From: Cognaticolwellia sediminilitoris
GTDB lineage: Bacteria > Pseudomonadota > Gammaproteobacteria > Enterobacterales > Alteromonadaceae
Assembly: GCA_002104535.1 (NCBI GenBank)
Contig: NBOG01000004.1
Span: 186,001 to 250,000, forward strand
Direction of reading: 5' to 3'
DNA: 64,000 bases
Within the stretch, counting starts at the first letter, position 1; the number at the start of each line of letters is the position of its first letter. Positions 1 through 8,209 of the stretch are shown one piece after another. A model generated the notes under the pieces. The model did no database searches. It saw nothing but the letters and a program-made list of their open reading frames with translations, and was not told the DNA's origin. The position numbers were made by a program, and so were the translations under genes.

Positions 1-2
1 CC

Positions 3-2252
3 TATTCATCTCCTGCGGGTGGTTGGGGAGCGCTTAAAAGCTCAGCGAAACATTTAATTCAAAGTGAAAACGCAGCAAAAAATGTTAAAGCGTTGCTGAA
101 AGCAAATCAACCGGGCGGTTTTGACTGCCCTGGCTGTGCTTGGGGTGACTCAGACACTGCTGGTAAAGTCGATTTTTGTGAAAATGGCGTAAAAGCTATA
201 GCGTGGGAAGCAACGAGCAAACGTGTAGACGCTAATTTTTTTCAGCAATACTCAATCTCCGAACTGCAACAGTGGGACGATCACTCGCTAGAAAAAAGTG
301 GCCGATTAACTCAACCAATGTTTTATGATGGTGAAACTGATCATTATCAAACGATTAGTTGGGATGATGCTTTTAGCGTTATCGCCAACAAGTTAAAGAC
401 CCTTAACTCACCTGATGAAGCCCTACTTTATACTTCAGGTAGAGCCAGTAACGAAGCGGCTTATTTGTATCAACTTTTTGGTCGAGTACTCGGCACAAAT
501 AACTTTCCTGACTGCTCTAATATGTGCCATGAAGCATCAGGTGTAGGCATGACAAAAAGCTTAGGAACAGGCAAAGGTACCGTCACCATGGCTGACTTTG
601 ATCTAGCCGATGCTATTTTTGTTTTTGGTCAAAACCCCGGTACTAATCACCCTCGTATGCTGGGTACATTACGCAAAGCCAGTAAACGTGGTGCGACCAT
701 AGTCAGCATTAACAATCTGCAAGAACGTGGCTTACAAAAATTTACTGATCCACAAAGCCCAAAAGAAATGATCCTTTTCACCGGCACCGATATTAGCCAG
801 TATTATTTCACACCAAAATTAGGTGGTGACATGGCAATACTGCGTGGCGTAGCTAAAGTATTATTTGAGCGTTTTAAGACTGATAAATCGATACTCGATA
901 TCGACTTTATTCAAACTCATTGTCATCACTTTTCCGACTATCAAAACAGTGTTGAAATAACCCCTTGGCAACAAATTATCAATCAAAGTGGCCTAAGTCA
1001 GCGAGATATTGAGCAAATAGCCGATATTTATGCCAGCAATAAAAAGGTCATTTTTACTTGGGCAATGGGCATTACTCAACATAAACATTCTGTAGCCACC
1101 ATTCAAGAACTGGTAAACGTGTTATTGCTCAGAGGAAATATAGGCAAACCCGGCGCTGGCGCTTGCCCGGTTCGAGGACATTCGAATGTGCAAGGTAACC
1201 GCACTGTTGGCATTAACGAGAAGCCTTCGGATGAATTTCTCGACGCTTTAGAGCAACATTATGATTTTAAAGCGCCGCGTGCTCATGGTTTAAACACAGT
1301 AGAGTCTATTCACGCCATGTTATCAGGCAAAGCCAAAGTATTTATTGCCTTAGGGGGCAATTTTGCCGCCGCAACACCTGATACCGCAAGAGCCTACCAA
1401 GCATTACAACAATGTGATTTAACCGTGCAAATAAGCACAAAACTTAACCGTAGCCATGTTATTACCGGTAAGCAGTCATTAATTTTACCTTGTTTGGGCA
1501 GAACAGAAATTGACCGTCAAGTAGGCGGTGAACAGTGTATTACCGTAGAAGATTCGATGAGTATGGTGCACAGTTCAACCGGACAAAATGAACCTGCGTC
1601 AAAAGAATTGCGCTCTGAAACCGCCATAGTAGCAGGCATGGCTAGCGCCTCAGTTGGTTCTGACATAGTAAACTGGTCTGCATTAATGCACGACTACAGC
1701 TTAATTCGAAATGACATAAGTAAAGTTTTGCCCGACTTTTTTGACTACAACGAACGCATTAAAATTGGCCGAGGCTTCTATTTACAAAATAAAGCCGCAT
1801 TGCGTCAATGGAAGACAAGTGCTGCAAAAGCGACATTTTCAAGCGCGCTATTACCAGAAAAGTTATCCCACGAAATTGCCGAGCAATTTACTGATAAAGC
1901 TATTTTAACCTTGCAAACATTACGTTCACATGATCAATACAACACTTCAATTTATGGTATGGATGATCGCTACCGTGGTATTTACGGCGAGCGACGCGTA
2001 ATTTTCGTTAATGGTCAAGACATGGTGAAGCAACAATTAAGCAACGGTGACAAAGTAAAGATAACCACTATTTCTAATGATAATATCACTCGCTCAATAA
2101 CTGACTTTAAAGTCGTAGAATATACTATTCCAAGCGGTTGTGTGGCAGCATATTACCCAGAAACCAATCCACTAGTGCCTTTAGAAAATATCGCTGATGG
2201 TTGCGGCACACCCACATATAAATCAATAGCGGTTACAATCGAGAAGATCTAA
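3..2252 (+). CDS. ydeP: FdhF/YdeP-family molybdopterin oxidoreductase, 5' end cut by window edge
   Basis: The frame is open from base 3 to the left edge. The first in-window ATG (93) is internal, because the 30 codons before it include a GGWGALKS motif expected near the N-terminus of E. coli YdeP-like proteins. About 10 residues are therefore missing. Visible motifs are CPGCAW (near base 126), NNFPDCSNMCHE, NPGTNHPRM and GAGACPVRGHSNVQG of the molybdopterin core. A C-terminal dinucleotide-binding part contains RSHDQYNT. The family resembles formate dehydrogenase H but its physiological reaction is not settled; E. coli YdeP is linked to acid resistance. Its usual partner fdhD would lie outside the window. 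It is convergent with the SDR gene that follows. Family assignment is firm; substrate is unknown. Confidence 0.93.
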   Translation, partial: YSSPAGGWGALKSSAKHLIQSENAAKNVKALLKANQPGGFDCPGCAWGDSDTAGKVDFCENGVKAIAWEATSKRVDANFFQQYSISELQQWDDHSLEKSGRLTQPMFYDGETDHYQTISWDDAFSVIANKLKTLNSPDEALLYTSGRASNEAAYLYQLFGRVLGTNNFPDCSNMCHEASGVGMTKSLGTGKGTVTMADFDLADAIFVFGQNPGTNHPRMLGTLRKASKRGATIVSINNLQERGLQKFTDPQSPKEMILFTGTDISQYYFTPKLGGDMAILRGVAKVLFERFKTDKSILDIDFIQTHCHHFSDYQNSVEITPWQQIINQSGLSQRDIEQIADIYASNKKVIFTWAMGITQHKHSVATIQELVNVLLLRGNIGKPGAGACPVRGHSNVQGNRTVGINEKPSDEFLDALEQHYDFKAPRAHGLNTVESIHAMLSGKAKVFIALGGNFAAATPDTARAYQALQQCDLTVQISTKLNRSHVITGKQSLILPCLGRTEIDRQVGGEQCITVEDSMSMVHSSTGQNEPASKELRSETAIVAGMASASVGSDIVNWSALMHDYSLIRNDISKVLPDFFDYNERIKIGRGFYLQNKAALRQWKTSAAKATFSSALLPEKLSHEIAEQFTDKAILTLQTLRSHDQYNTSIYGMDDRYRGIYGERRVIFVNGQDMVKQQLSNGDKVKITTISNDNITRSITDFKVVEYTIPSGCVAAYYPETNPLVPLENIADGCGTPTYKSIAVTIEKI

Positions 2253-2356
2253 AGGAAAGCTTTACTCTCTGAAACTAATGGCTATAGCTAACTAACAACT
2301 GAAACATTTAGCTAGCCATGTCAAAAATTCGTTCTGAGTCTTTAATTAAAACTAGA

Positions 2357-3184
2357 TCAACCTTTGGCGAGCAATTTATCTAACCAACGAGCGGGTAGCA
2401 AGCGCTTCAAAAAAGCAAATAGCTGGGTTGGCAGTGTTATACGATAACGTATTTTTGGTCGTTTACTTTCTAAAGCATGGATTAATGCTTTGGTAACATC
2501 AAGCGGCTCTAATGAAAAAGGTGCTGTTGATTTATCACTCGCTAAACGCTCAATTTGCTGCTGATATTGCTCTTTATGTACACTGTTATCAATATCAATA
2601 TTCTCGTTGAGTGCGATTAAACCATTGGCACGAAATTGAGTATTAATTGGCCCTGGCTCAAGTAATATCACTTGTATTTTAGCCGCATGCAATTCTAATC
2701 GAAGCGTGTCAGTGAGGCCTTCTATCGCATACTTTGAGGCATTGTAAGCACCGCGATAAGCCATTGAAACAAAGCCCAACACTGAACTACATTGAATAAT
2801 ACGGCCGTGCCCTTGTTGCCTCATTACTGGAATTATTTGCTTAGTCAGCTCATGCCAGCCAAATACATTACTTTCAAACTGAGCTTTCAGCGCTGCTGTT
2901 GGTAAGTCTTCTAAAGCGCCGGGTTGGCCATAAGCACCGTTATTAAACAAAAAATCTAATTTACCTGCCGTTTGTTCAAGCACCTGCGCCACCGCTTTGG
3001 TAATAGTTTCAGGCTCAGTTAAATCAAGATGATAGGCGTTAAGTTCTAGAGCTTTCAACTTAGCAACGTCTTCTGACTTGCGTGCGGTAGCAAAAACCTG
3101 ATAACCACGTGCTGATAAAGTTAACGCCGCGTGTAAACCAATGCCGCTTGAGCAGCCAGTAATTAAAATAGATTGAGTTGTCAT
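2357..3184 (-). CDS. SDR-family short-chain dehydrogenase/reductase
   Basis: A 275-residue classical short-chain dehydrogenase. The NAD(P)-binding TGCSSGIG is at residues 9-16 and NNGAYG at 81-86. The catalytic set is Ser133/134 with Tyr147 and Lys151 (YNASK). Asp54-Leu55 follow the third strand as in classical SDRs. The C-terminal extension (about residues 205-275) with a hydrophobic, basic tail resembles SDRs that act on lipophilic substrates or sit at the membrane. It is a single gene on the minus strand, convergent with the molybdoenzyme and about 200 bases from the RDD gene. The substrate cannot be read from sequence. Confidence 0.92.
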   Translation of the reverse strand: MTTQSILITGCSSGIGLHAALTLSARGYQVFATARKSEDVAKLKALELNAYHLDLTEPETITKAVAQVLEQTAGKLDFLFNNGAYGQPGALEDLPTAALKAQFESNVFGWHELTKQIIPVMRQQGHGRIIQCSSVLGFVSMAYRGAYNASKYAIEGLTDTLRLELHAAKIQVILLEPGPINTQFRANGLIALNENIDIDNSVHKEQYQQQIERLASDKSTAPFSLEPLDVTKALIHALESKRPKIRYRITLPTQLFAFLKRLLPARWLDKLLAKG

Positions 3185-3380
3185 ATATTAACCTTAGTTC
3201 GGGATAAGCACTAAACTATCAATGCTGCATGATAGAGATAAAATTATTCCGCTACAACACTAGATCAACCAATTGATATTTAGTGTTATTTTTAATTGCC
3301 AAGCATTCATTAACTCGGACTGAGATTAAATAAGCTAATAATTAATTGAAATGCAGATGTGAGCAGCTTACTTGATTAGG

Positions 3381-3833
3381 TTAACGATGAGAACGAATAA
3401 CAACAGTGCCTGCTATTTTATCGTGCCAGCCCTGCTTTTTATCATCCCACGCAATCCAGAAAAACCCTAAACCTAAAGGGAGTAAAGAAATGTAATATCC
3501 TAAATAACGGATAAACAATTGTTTTTTCGTCGGTTTACCACCTGACTTTTCATCAACTATGATAGCCGTAACTGCAATTTTACCGGGCGTTGCAGACTTA
3601 TAAATCCAAAACAATAACACTATAATTATTGGTAAGGCGTAGTTAATAAACACATCTGAAGAAGCTTGCCCTGAACCCGATAAAGAAAAATATTCACCGC
3701 CATAGAATAGAAATAGCAACGGTAACGTTACCACCATAAGCAGTATTGAATCGATAATACTTGCGCAAAGTCTGGCCCAAAAGCCAACATAACTTAAAGA
3801 CTCTGAAGCCGATAAATTTTCATTTTCTGTCAT
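3381..3833 (-). CDS. RDD-family integral membrane protein
   Basis: About 150 residues with an RDD domain. GFWARLCASIIDSILL forms the first membrane segment, with the Arg-Asp pattern of the family. A second hydrophobic segment follows near residues 65-80, then a GKIAVTAIIVDE motif and a third segment near 110-130. The ending W..DDKKQGWHDKIAGT is typical of RDD proteins. I prefer ATG at 3833, preceded by GTGGA; a GTG at 3842 would add three residues. The function of the family is poorly known, and transport or membrane homeostasis is only suggested. Its 5' region carries a tandem heptamer array. Confidence 0.85.
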   Translation of the reverse strand: MTENENLSASESLSYVGFWARLCASIIDSILLMVVTLPLLFLFYGGEYFSLSGSGQASSDVFINYALPIIIVLLFWIYKSATPGKIAVTAIIVDEKSGGKPTKKQLFIRYLGYYISLLPLGLGFFWIAWDDKKQGWHDKIAGTVVIRSHR

Positions 3834-3852
3834 AATGTCCACTGGTATATAT

Positions 3853-3887
3853 CATCAAACATCAAACATCAAACATCAAACATCAAA
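3853..3887. repeat. Tandem 7-bp repeat, five copies of CATCAAA
   Basis: Five perfect head-to-tail copies of CATCAAA, followed by a partial CAAACG. The array lies 20 bases upstream of the preferred RDD start, in its 5' region. Copy number could vary by slippage. No coding frame runs through it. Confidence 0.95.
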
Positions 3888-3957
3888 CAAACGATGAAGA
3901 CTTTTTAGTTTAAGAAAAGGAAGCCACATCAACATTTAATATGGCTTAAGGTGAGTT

Positions 3958-4782
3958 CTATTCGCTAAATTCTGCCGCAATATTTGCAAAAGCAATTGTT
4001 GACCAATAGTTAAGTGCTTGGCCAATACCATCATACATCACGTTTAATTCTTTTTTACCTAATGGCTGTTGATAAAATTTGCTGTATTGTTGAATTTCTT
4101 GATCGGTTAATTGATCATAAATGAAATATGACACCATGATCATTTGTTGCTCTAATGCAGGCTTCATCATCACTTCCATTTGTTGCAGTTGTGCAGTTAT
4201 TTGCTGGTCATTCACTTCTTTACCTGGATTTGCCACCATTAAACCTTCAATCGTCCCTTTGGCAACTGACAAAACTATTTTCAATGAATGCTCAACAACA
4301 TTAGTGACTTCAACAAAGTTTCTAACCACTTTGATTCGTTCTGGCGTTGGTGGCGTGGTTTGTAATCGAGCAATATAGCCCATAAAGTCTTGATTAAAAC
4401 TTGGCGCTGACGCTTTTGCTTCAGCTAACTTAATTCTTCTAGCTAAATCACTTTTTAACCAGGTCAGTAATTGTTGCATTTCAGCAGCAGAAAAGTTCTC
4501 TTTAATATGCTCTGCAACAACTTGTGATACTTCATTTAATTGCCAAGAGTTGAGCAAAACATCCATTACTTTTTGTGAATCTTCTGGATTTTTCGCTGTC
4601 ATTTGCATTTGCTGATTCATTGCAGCCATTTGGTTCGGAATACCACTCAAGGCAGAATCAATACCTGAAAGCGCCATATATTGTGCAACATCATTATCGC
4701 TGATGTTTTTAGCCAAACTAAGCTGACTAAAACTGGTGATCAGTAAAACAAATATAAATTGTAGTGAATTGAATTTTTTCAT
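3958..4782 (-). CDS. DUF2059-like exported protein
   Basis: A 274-residue protein with an N-terminal signal peptide (MKKFNSLQFIFVLLITSFSQ...LA, cleavage near residue 24). The mature part is alpha-helical and Met/Gln-rich. It has two related helical halves: one around residues 85-110 (AEMQQLLTWLKSDLARR) and one near 225-250 (QEIQQYSKFYQQPLGKK). The second is the typical FY..P.GKK signature of DUF2059. Likely periplasmic, function unknown. It stands alone between the RDD gene and the divergent cyclophilin lipoprotein. Confidence 0.78.
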   Translation of the reverse strand: MKKFNSLQFIFVLLITSFSQLSLAKNISDNDVAQYMALSGIDSALSGIPNQMAAMNQQMQMTAKNPEDSQKVMDVLLNSWQLNEVSQVVAEHIKENFSAAEMQQLLTWLKSDLARRIKLAEAKASAPSFNQDFMGYIARLQTTPPTPERIKVVRNFVEVTNVVEHSLKIVLSVAKGTIEGLMVANPGKEVNDQQITAQLQQMEVMMKPALEQQMIMVSYFIYDQLTDQEIQQYSKFYQQPLGKKELNVMYDGIGQALNYWSTIAFANIAAEFSE

Positions 4783-5017
4783 TGCTAGTCCTTTAACTCA
4801 TTAATGTTAGGAATTTCATAATAATATAAACCATAGCACAGAGATATTTTTATTTGAAACTAGAGGGTAAATTACATACAAAATAAAATAATCGTAATTC
4901 TCGCTTCTGCATTACTAATTGAATGTGAGAAGATAAAAGCTGATAACATCAAAACTTAAATAACTGACACGAGCAATTAAAAATAAAAACTCAGTTAATC
5001 GTATTAAAGGGACTCAC

Positions 5018-5680
5018 ATGTCAAAGAACTATTTTTCATCACTTAATTTATACCTAGTAATGCTGTCACTGCTGGTATTAGGCGGTTGTTACAACCCTGA
5101 CCCTGCCGTAAAAGCAGTCAATGAATTTGTCGAAAAGCAAAAAATAGACAAAACACAAAGTGACTGGAAAACTAAGCTACAAAAACCAGAACTGGCTGAG
5201 TTCAATCCAGAAGCACGATACTTTTGGGATATCGAAACAACAGAAGGAAAGCTAGTGGTTGAGCTATTTCCAAAAACTGCTCCAATGCATGCTACCAGTA
5301 CCATTTATCTCACACAGTTGGGTTTTTATGATGATTTAATATTTCATCGCGTGATCAATAAATTCATGGCTCAAGGCGGCGATCCGTTAGGTAATGGTCG
5401 CGGTAATCCCGGATATAAATATGCTGGTGAATTTGACGACACTTTAAGTCACGACAAACCAGGTTTATTGAGCATGGCAAACTCAGGACCCAATACTGAT
5501 GGCAGCCAATTTTTTATTACCTTTGCCGCCACACCTTGGTTGAATGGCAAACATACAATTTTTGGTGAAGTAATTGAGGGCTTAGATACCACATTACCGG
5601 CAATTGAAAGCCTAGGCAGTCGCTCTGGACGAACAAAGAAAGAAGTGAAAATTATTAAAGCCAGTATTCGCGTAGAATAA
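5018..5680 (+). CDS. Cyclophilin-type peptidyl-prolyl isomerase, lipoprotein
   Basis: Catalyses cis-trans isomerisation of prolyl bonds in exported proteins. The N-terminus is a lipoprotein signal with lipobox VLGGC at about residues 20-24, so the protein is anchored in the periplasmic space. The cyclophilin domain spans about residues 68-218, with FHRVINKFMAQGGDP (active-site Arg), MANSGPNTDGSQFFIT and W.NGKHTIFGEV. A GGGAC-type Shine-Dalgarno (AAGGGACTCAC) precedes the ATG. A hairpin at 5739-5769 lies downstream. Closest in type to PpiA/PpiB, but the lipoprotein anchor is different. Confidence 0.93.
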   Translation: MSKNYFSSLNLYLVMLSLLVLGGCYNPDPAVKAVNEFVEKQKIDKTQSDWKTKLQKPELAEFNPEARYFWDIETTEGKLVVELFPKTAPMHATSTIYLTQLGFYDDLIFHRVINKFMAQGGDPLGNGRGNPGYKYAGEFDDTLSHDKPGLLSMANSGPNTDGSQFFITFAATPWLNGKHTIFGEVIEGLDTTLPAIESLGSRSGRTKKEVKIIKASIRVE

Positions 5681-5738
5681 AAGCAGGTTAAACTTATGTC
5701 GTAGGGCTACCAAGTACAACTGGCACCTTACATATTAC

Positions 5739-5769
5739 CCTGACTTGATTTTAAATAAACCAAGTCAGG
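5739..5769. terminator. Hairpin between convergent genes, possible weak terminator
   Basis: A perfect 9-bp stem (CCTGACTTG / CAAGTCAGG) with a 13-nt loop, followed by only three Ts. It sits between the cyclophilin gene and the convergent serine hydrolase gene. Confidence 0.5.
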
Positions 5770-5814
5770 TTTAACTCTGCTATAAAATCAGAGCAGCTTT
5801 TGTAGAGTTTTACG

Positions 5815-7071
5815 TTAAATTTTCCTACTCTTATTTCGCTGTTTCAAAAAGAACATTAAATAACATAGAAAAATAAAGACAATCCCAATAACCGATGGGG
5901 TAAGAGCGCTGTTTAAGGCTTTCTCAAACATGAGAAAATCGGGATACCCTGTTTGCCAAAGCGTCCACTCATAGGCTACTGAAGTAGCGAGTAATTGGCT
6001 TCCCGTCACCAGTACAATAATTGCATCACCATTTTCAGGGTTTATTCTTAGGGCAGTATTTGCTGGCTCATTCGCTCCATCATGGCCGAAAACAAAGTCT
6101 CTGTCTGAAATAGGCGCATACAACATTGTTCCTATGCCCCATATCGCCGCGCCCATTTTTTCACCAATCGGTTGACGCATGATTTCAATACTGTTGTAAC
6201 TCAACACATCATGGTTATCACTTGTGGGTTGTGACAGCGCTTGTACAAATTTTATCAAGTCTGCAGGAGTTGAAGATAGTCCTGTTGCGGCAGAAGATGC
6301 ATAACGATAAATAGTAGAAAGTTCTCCGTCCGAATTATATGACTTAGAAATATTTTCCAAGTCACCGAGGTACTCATAGGTAGATCGTGTCATTTTAAGA
6401 GGGACAAAGACCTTCTGTTGCATCCAGCTATCAAAATCCATTCCGGTTATTTCTTCAACTACTAATTGAGCGACTAAATAGCCACCACCTGAATACTTCC
6501 ATTCTGTACCGGGCTCTATCCCTAACTTAATTGTTCTAATGCCACTTGATGCTCTGGGATTGCTCAAAGATTCTTCCAAAGTAGGAATGACTTCATTAGG
6601 CTCATAATCACCAAAACCGAGGCCATCTGTGAGACCCGATGTATGAGAAAGTAGTTGGCGCATCGTAACTTTGTTGTTATCAAAGTCACTTTCAGGTAAT
6701 TGCCAACGGGTTAAATAAGTACTAATTGGCGCATCTAAGTCAATTTTACCAGCCTCTACAAGTTGCATTACACCATAGGCAGTAAATAGTTTACTCATAG
6801 AGGCTAGCGGGAATAACGTATTTCGATCAACAGTATCTACTGACGCAAAGTAGTCCTCTTCAATCACTTCACCATTTTTAATTAAAATAAATGCTGTATT
6901 ACCTTTATTCTCAGCATGAATTTTTTCTTTAATCGCGCTAACAAATGCCTGAGTATCACCTTTAGGTGCGATAGATGATAACCACCAACCACTGAGCGCA
7001 CCATAAACACTGATGGCAATCCACAGTAGCGTAACTCCTAATAGGGTTAGAATTCCTTTTACATATTTCAT
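5815..7071 (-). CDS. Membrane-anchored beta-lactamase-like serine hydrolase
   Basis: A 418-residue member of the class C beta-lactamase/esterase fold (PF00144). Residues 8-32 form an N-terminal membrane anchor. The nucleophile motif SMSK (SxxK) is at about residues 92-95, LLSHTSGLTDG follows, and WKYSGGGY holds the tyrosine. The usual YxN Asn is replaced by Gly, which is common in the esterase/peptidase branch. HDGANEPANT supplies the third motif. A second membrane helix closes the C-terminus (about 388-408). Likely acts in the periplasm on peptides, esters or cell-wall material; the substrate is unknown. The R1 repeat lies about 80-165 bases upstream of its start. Confidence 0.88.
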   Translation of the reverse strand: MKYVKGILTLLGVTLLWIAISVYGALSGWWLSSIAPKGDTQAFVSAIKEKIHAENKGNTAFILIKNGEVIEEDYFASVDTVDRNTLFPLASMSKLFTAYGVMQLVEAGKIDLDAPISTYLTRWQLPESDFDNNKVTMRQLLSHTSGLTDGLGFGDYEPNEVIPTLEESLSNPRASSGIRTIKLGIEPGTEWKYSGGGYLVAQLVVEEITGMDFDSWMQQKVFVPLKMTRSTYEYLGDLENISKSYNSDGELSTIYRYASSAATGLSSTPADLIKFVQALSQPTSDNHDVLSYNSIEIMRQPIGEKMGAAIWGIGTMLYAPISDRDFVFGHDGANEPANTALRINPENGDAIIVLVTGSQLLATSVAYEWTLWQTGYPDFLMFEKALNSALTPSVIGIVFIFLCYLMFFLKQRNKSRKI

Positions 7072-7635
7072 TTAAAAACTTCCTATATTTTACTGTTTTT
7101 TTTCAGCGACAGCGTCAACGAGGGATAACTTAACAGTTAAGCACACGTGCCTTTCTGCTCAATCACCTCGTATGATCATGATTAAGTTATTAATAACAAA
7201 TTTAATAAATCTTAGCTAGTAAAGTGTCTATAAGAAATTTTTAATATTTTGGGTAGAAAGATAAGCAAATCGTGTATTCGTTTGAATATTGACAAACTCA
7301 ACCAAACTGTATCCAACACAGCCACCAATATTGCATTTATCATGGAGGGAGGATCTGTGCTAATGATGAGGCTGTAGATTAATTATCAAGTTATGATGGG
7401 TGGTTTAATAAATCATAACTTATTGACTCACTTAACTAAAACAAGCAGTCATTATTTAAATTGCTTAGTTTTTCATCTGTGGCTAAAATAAATATGGAAG
7501 CTGAAAAACCTGTAAAATTTCTCGTAATAGCTTTTGCTTCAAATATCATTGATATATGTGACTATGTATTAAAAACTCATTCGAATTTTGTAACGAAAGC
7601 CTCGTGAAAAAGCTTGTGTAAGCAAGGAGAAAAGC
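7072..7635. other. Intergenic region between divergent genes
   Basis: AT-rich, with no credible coding frame. It holds repeat R1 (7150-7234) and a perfect 10-bp hairpin at 7388-7397/7412-7421 without a T-run. It should also hold the promoters for the serine hydrolase (minus) and VOC (plus) genes; I could not fix these by eye. Confidence 0.6.
7150..7234 (-). repeat. Dispersed repeat R, copy 1
   Basis: Read on the minus strand, this resembles the stretch at 22109-22200 over about 85 bases. Shared pieces are CTTATA, ACTAGC, AAGATTT, TTAAATTTG, ATTAAT and GATTGAGCA. A shorter relative lies at 22861-22920. Each copy lies upstream of a minus-strand gene. Confidence 0.7.
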
Positions 7636-8055
7636 ATGACTCAAATAGAACATTGTAATATTACGGTTCCGGATATAGATTCTACCATTACTTTTCTTAG
7701 GATTGCAGCTCCAGACTTCAACGTTAGGAAGGATGAACGCCCTTTGGATAGTTATCGCTGGGTACATATCGGAAATGATAATTTCTATATTGCTTTGCAA
7801 CAAGCTCATTTAGATTCAGTCCCTAAAAATCAACTTCCTAAATATATAAATTATGGTGTGAATCATATTGCTATGATTGTTCCGAGTGTCGAAGAAGTTG
7901 AAAAAAGATTAAGTTCGGCAGGCTACAAAAAAGGCATAGAAACACCCTCGGAGAAATTTAGAAAACGAGTTTATTTCATCGACCACAGTGGTTTCGAATG
8001 GGAGTTTGTTGAGTATTTATCTGATCGAACAAGCGATAAGTTTCTTTATGAGTAA
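7636..8055 (+). CDS. VOC (glyoxalase/dioxygenase) family protein
   Basis: A 139-residue single-domain vicinal oxygen chelate protein. The opening IEHCNITVPDIDSTITFLR carries a first possible metal ligand (His5). GVNHIAMIVPSVEEVEKRL opens the second beta-alpha-beta repeat with another His. YFIDHSGFEWEFVEY ends with the usual Glu ligand near residue 128. A strong AAGGAG lies 7 bases before the ATG. VOC proteins range from lyases to antibiotic-binding proteins, and the substrate is not apparent. It is followed directly by the MITE-like element. Confidence 0.88.
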   Translation: MTQIEHCNITVPDIDSTITFLRIAAPDFNVRKDERPLDSYRWVHIGNDNFYIALQQAHLDSVPKNQLPKYINYGVNHIAMIVPSVEEVEKRLSSAGYKKGIETPSEKFRKRVYFIDHSGFEWEFVEYLSDRTSDKFLYE

Positions 8056-8060
8056 AGTAA

Positions 8061-8198
8061 AAAAGTAGGGTCAGATACACATTAAACGTTAATTTTTTTT
8101 GAATAATGCCTTAACACCTTATATATCGTGGCTTAGCGAACTATTAATTTAGTTCGATTATAGGCTAAAAAAATTAATGTGTATCTGACCCTACTTTT
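8061..8198. mobile_element. MITE-like element with perfect 25-bp terminal inverted repeats
   Basis: The 25-bp arms at 8061-8085 and 8174-8198 are exact reverse complements and contain GGGTCAGATACACATTAA. The interior has its own perfect hairpin (CGAACTA / TAGTTCG) and encodes no protein. It fills the gap between two convergent genes. GGGTCAG-type palindromes resemble, from memory, sequences that accompany IS200-like/REP-associated tyrosine transposases. That link is not tested and no transposase is in the window. Confidence 0.8.
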
Positions 8199-8209
8199 AA
8201 TTTTATTGC

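Noticed and set aside
5815-7071. Loss of the YxN Asn in the serine hydrolase as evidence of an inactive enzyme
   Set aside because: YSG is frequent in active esterase/peptidase members of this fold.
7388-7421. Perfect 10-bp hairpin AAGTTATGAT / ATCATAACTT
   Set aside because: No T-run and not after a gene; could be chance in AT-rich DNA.
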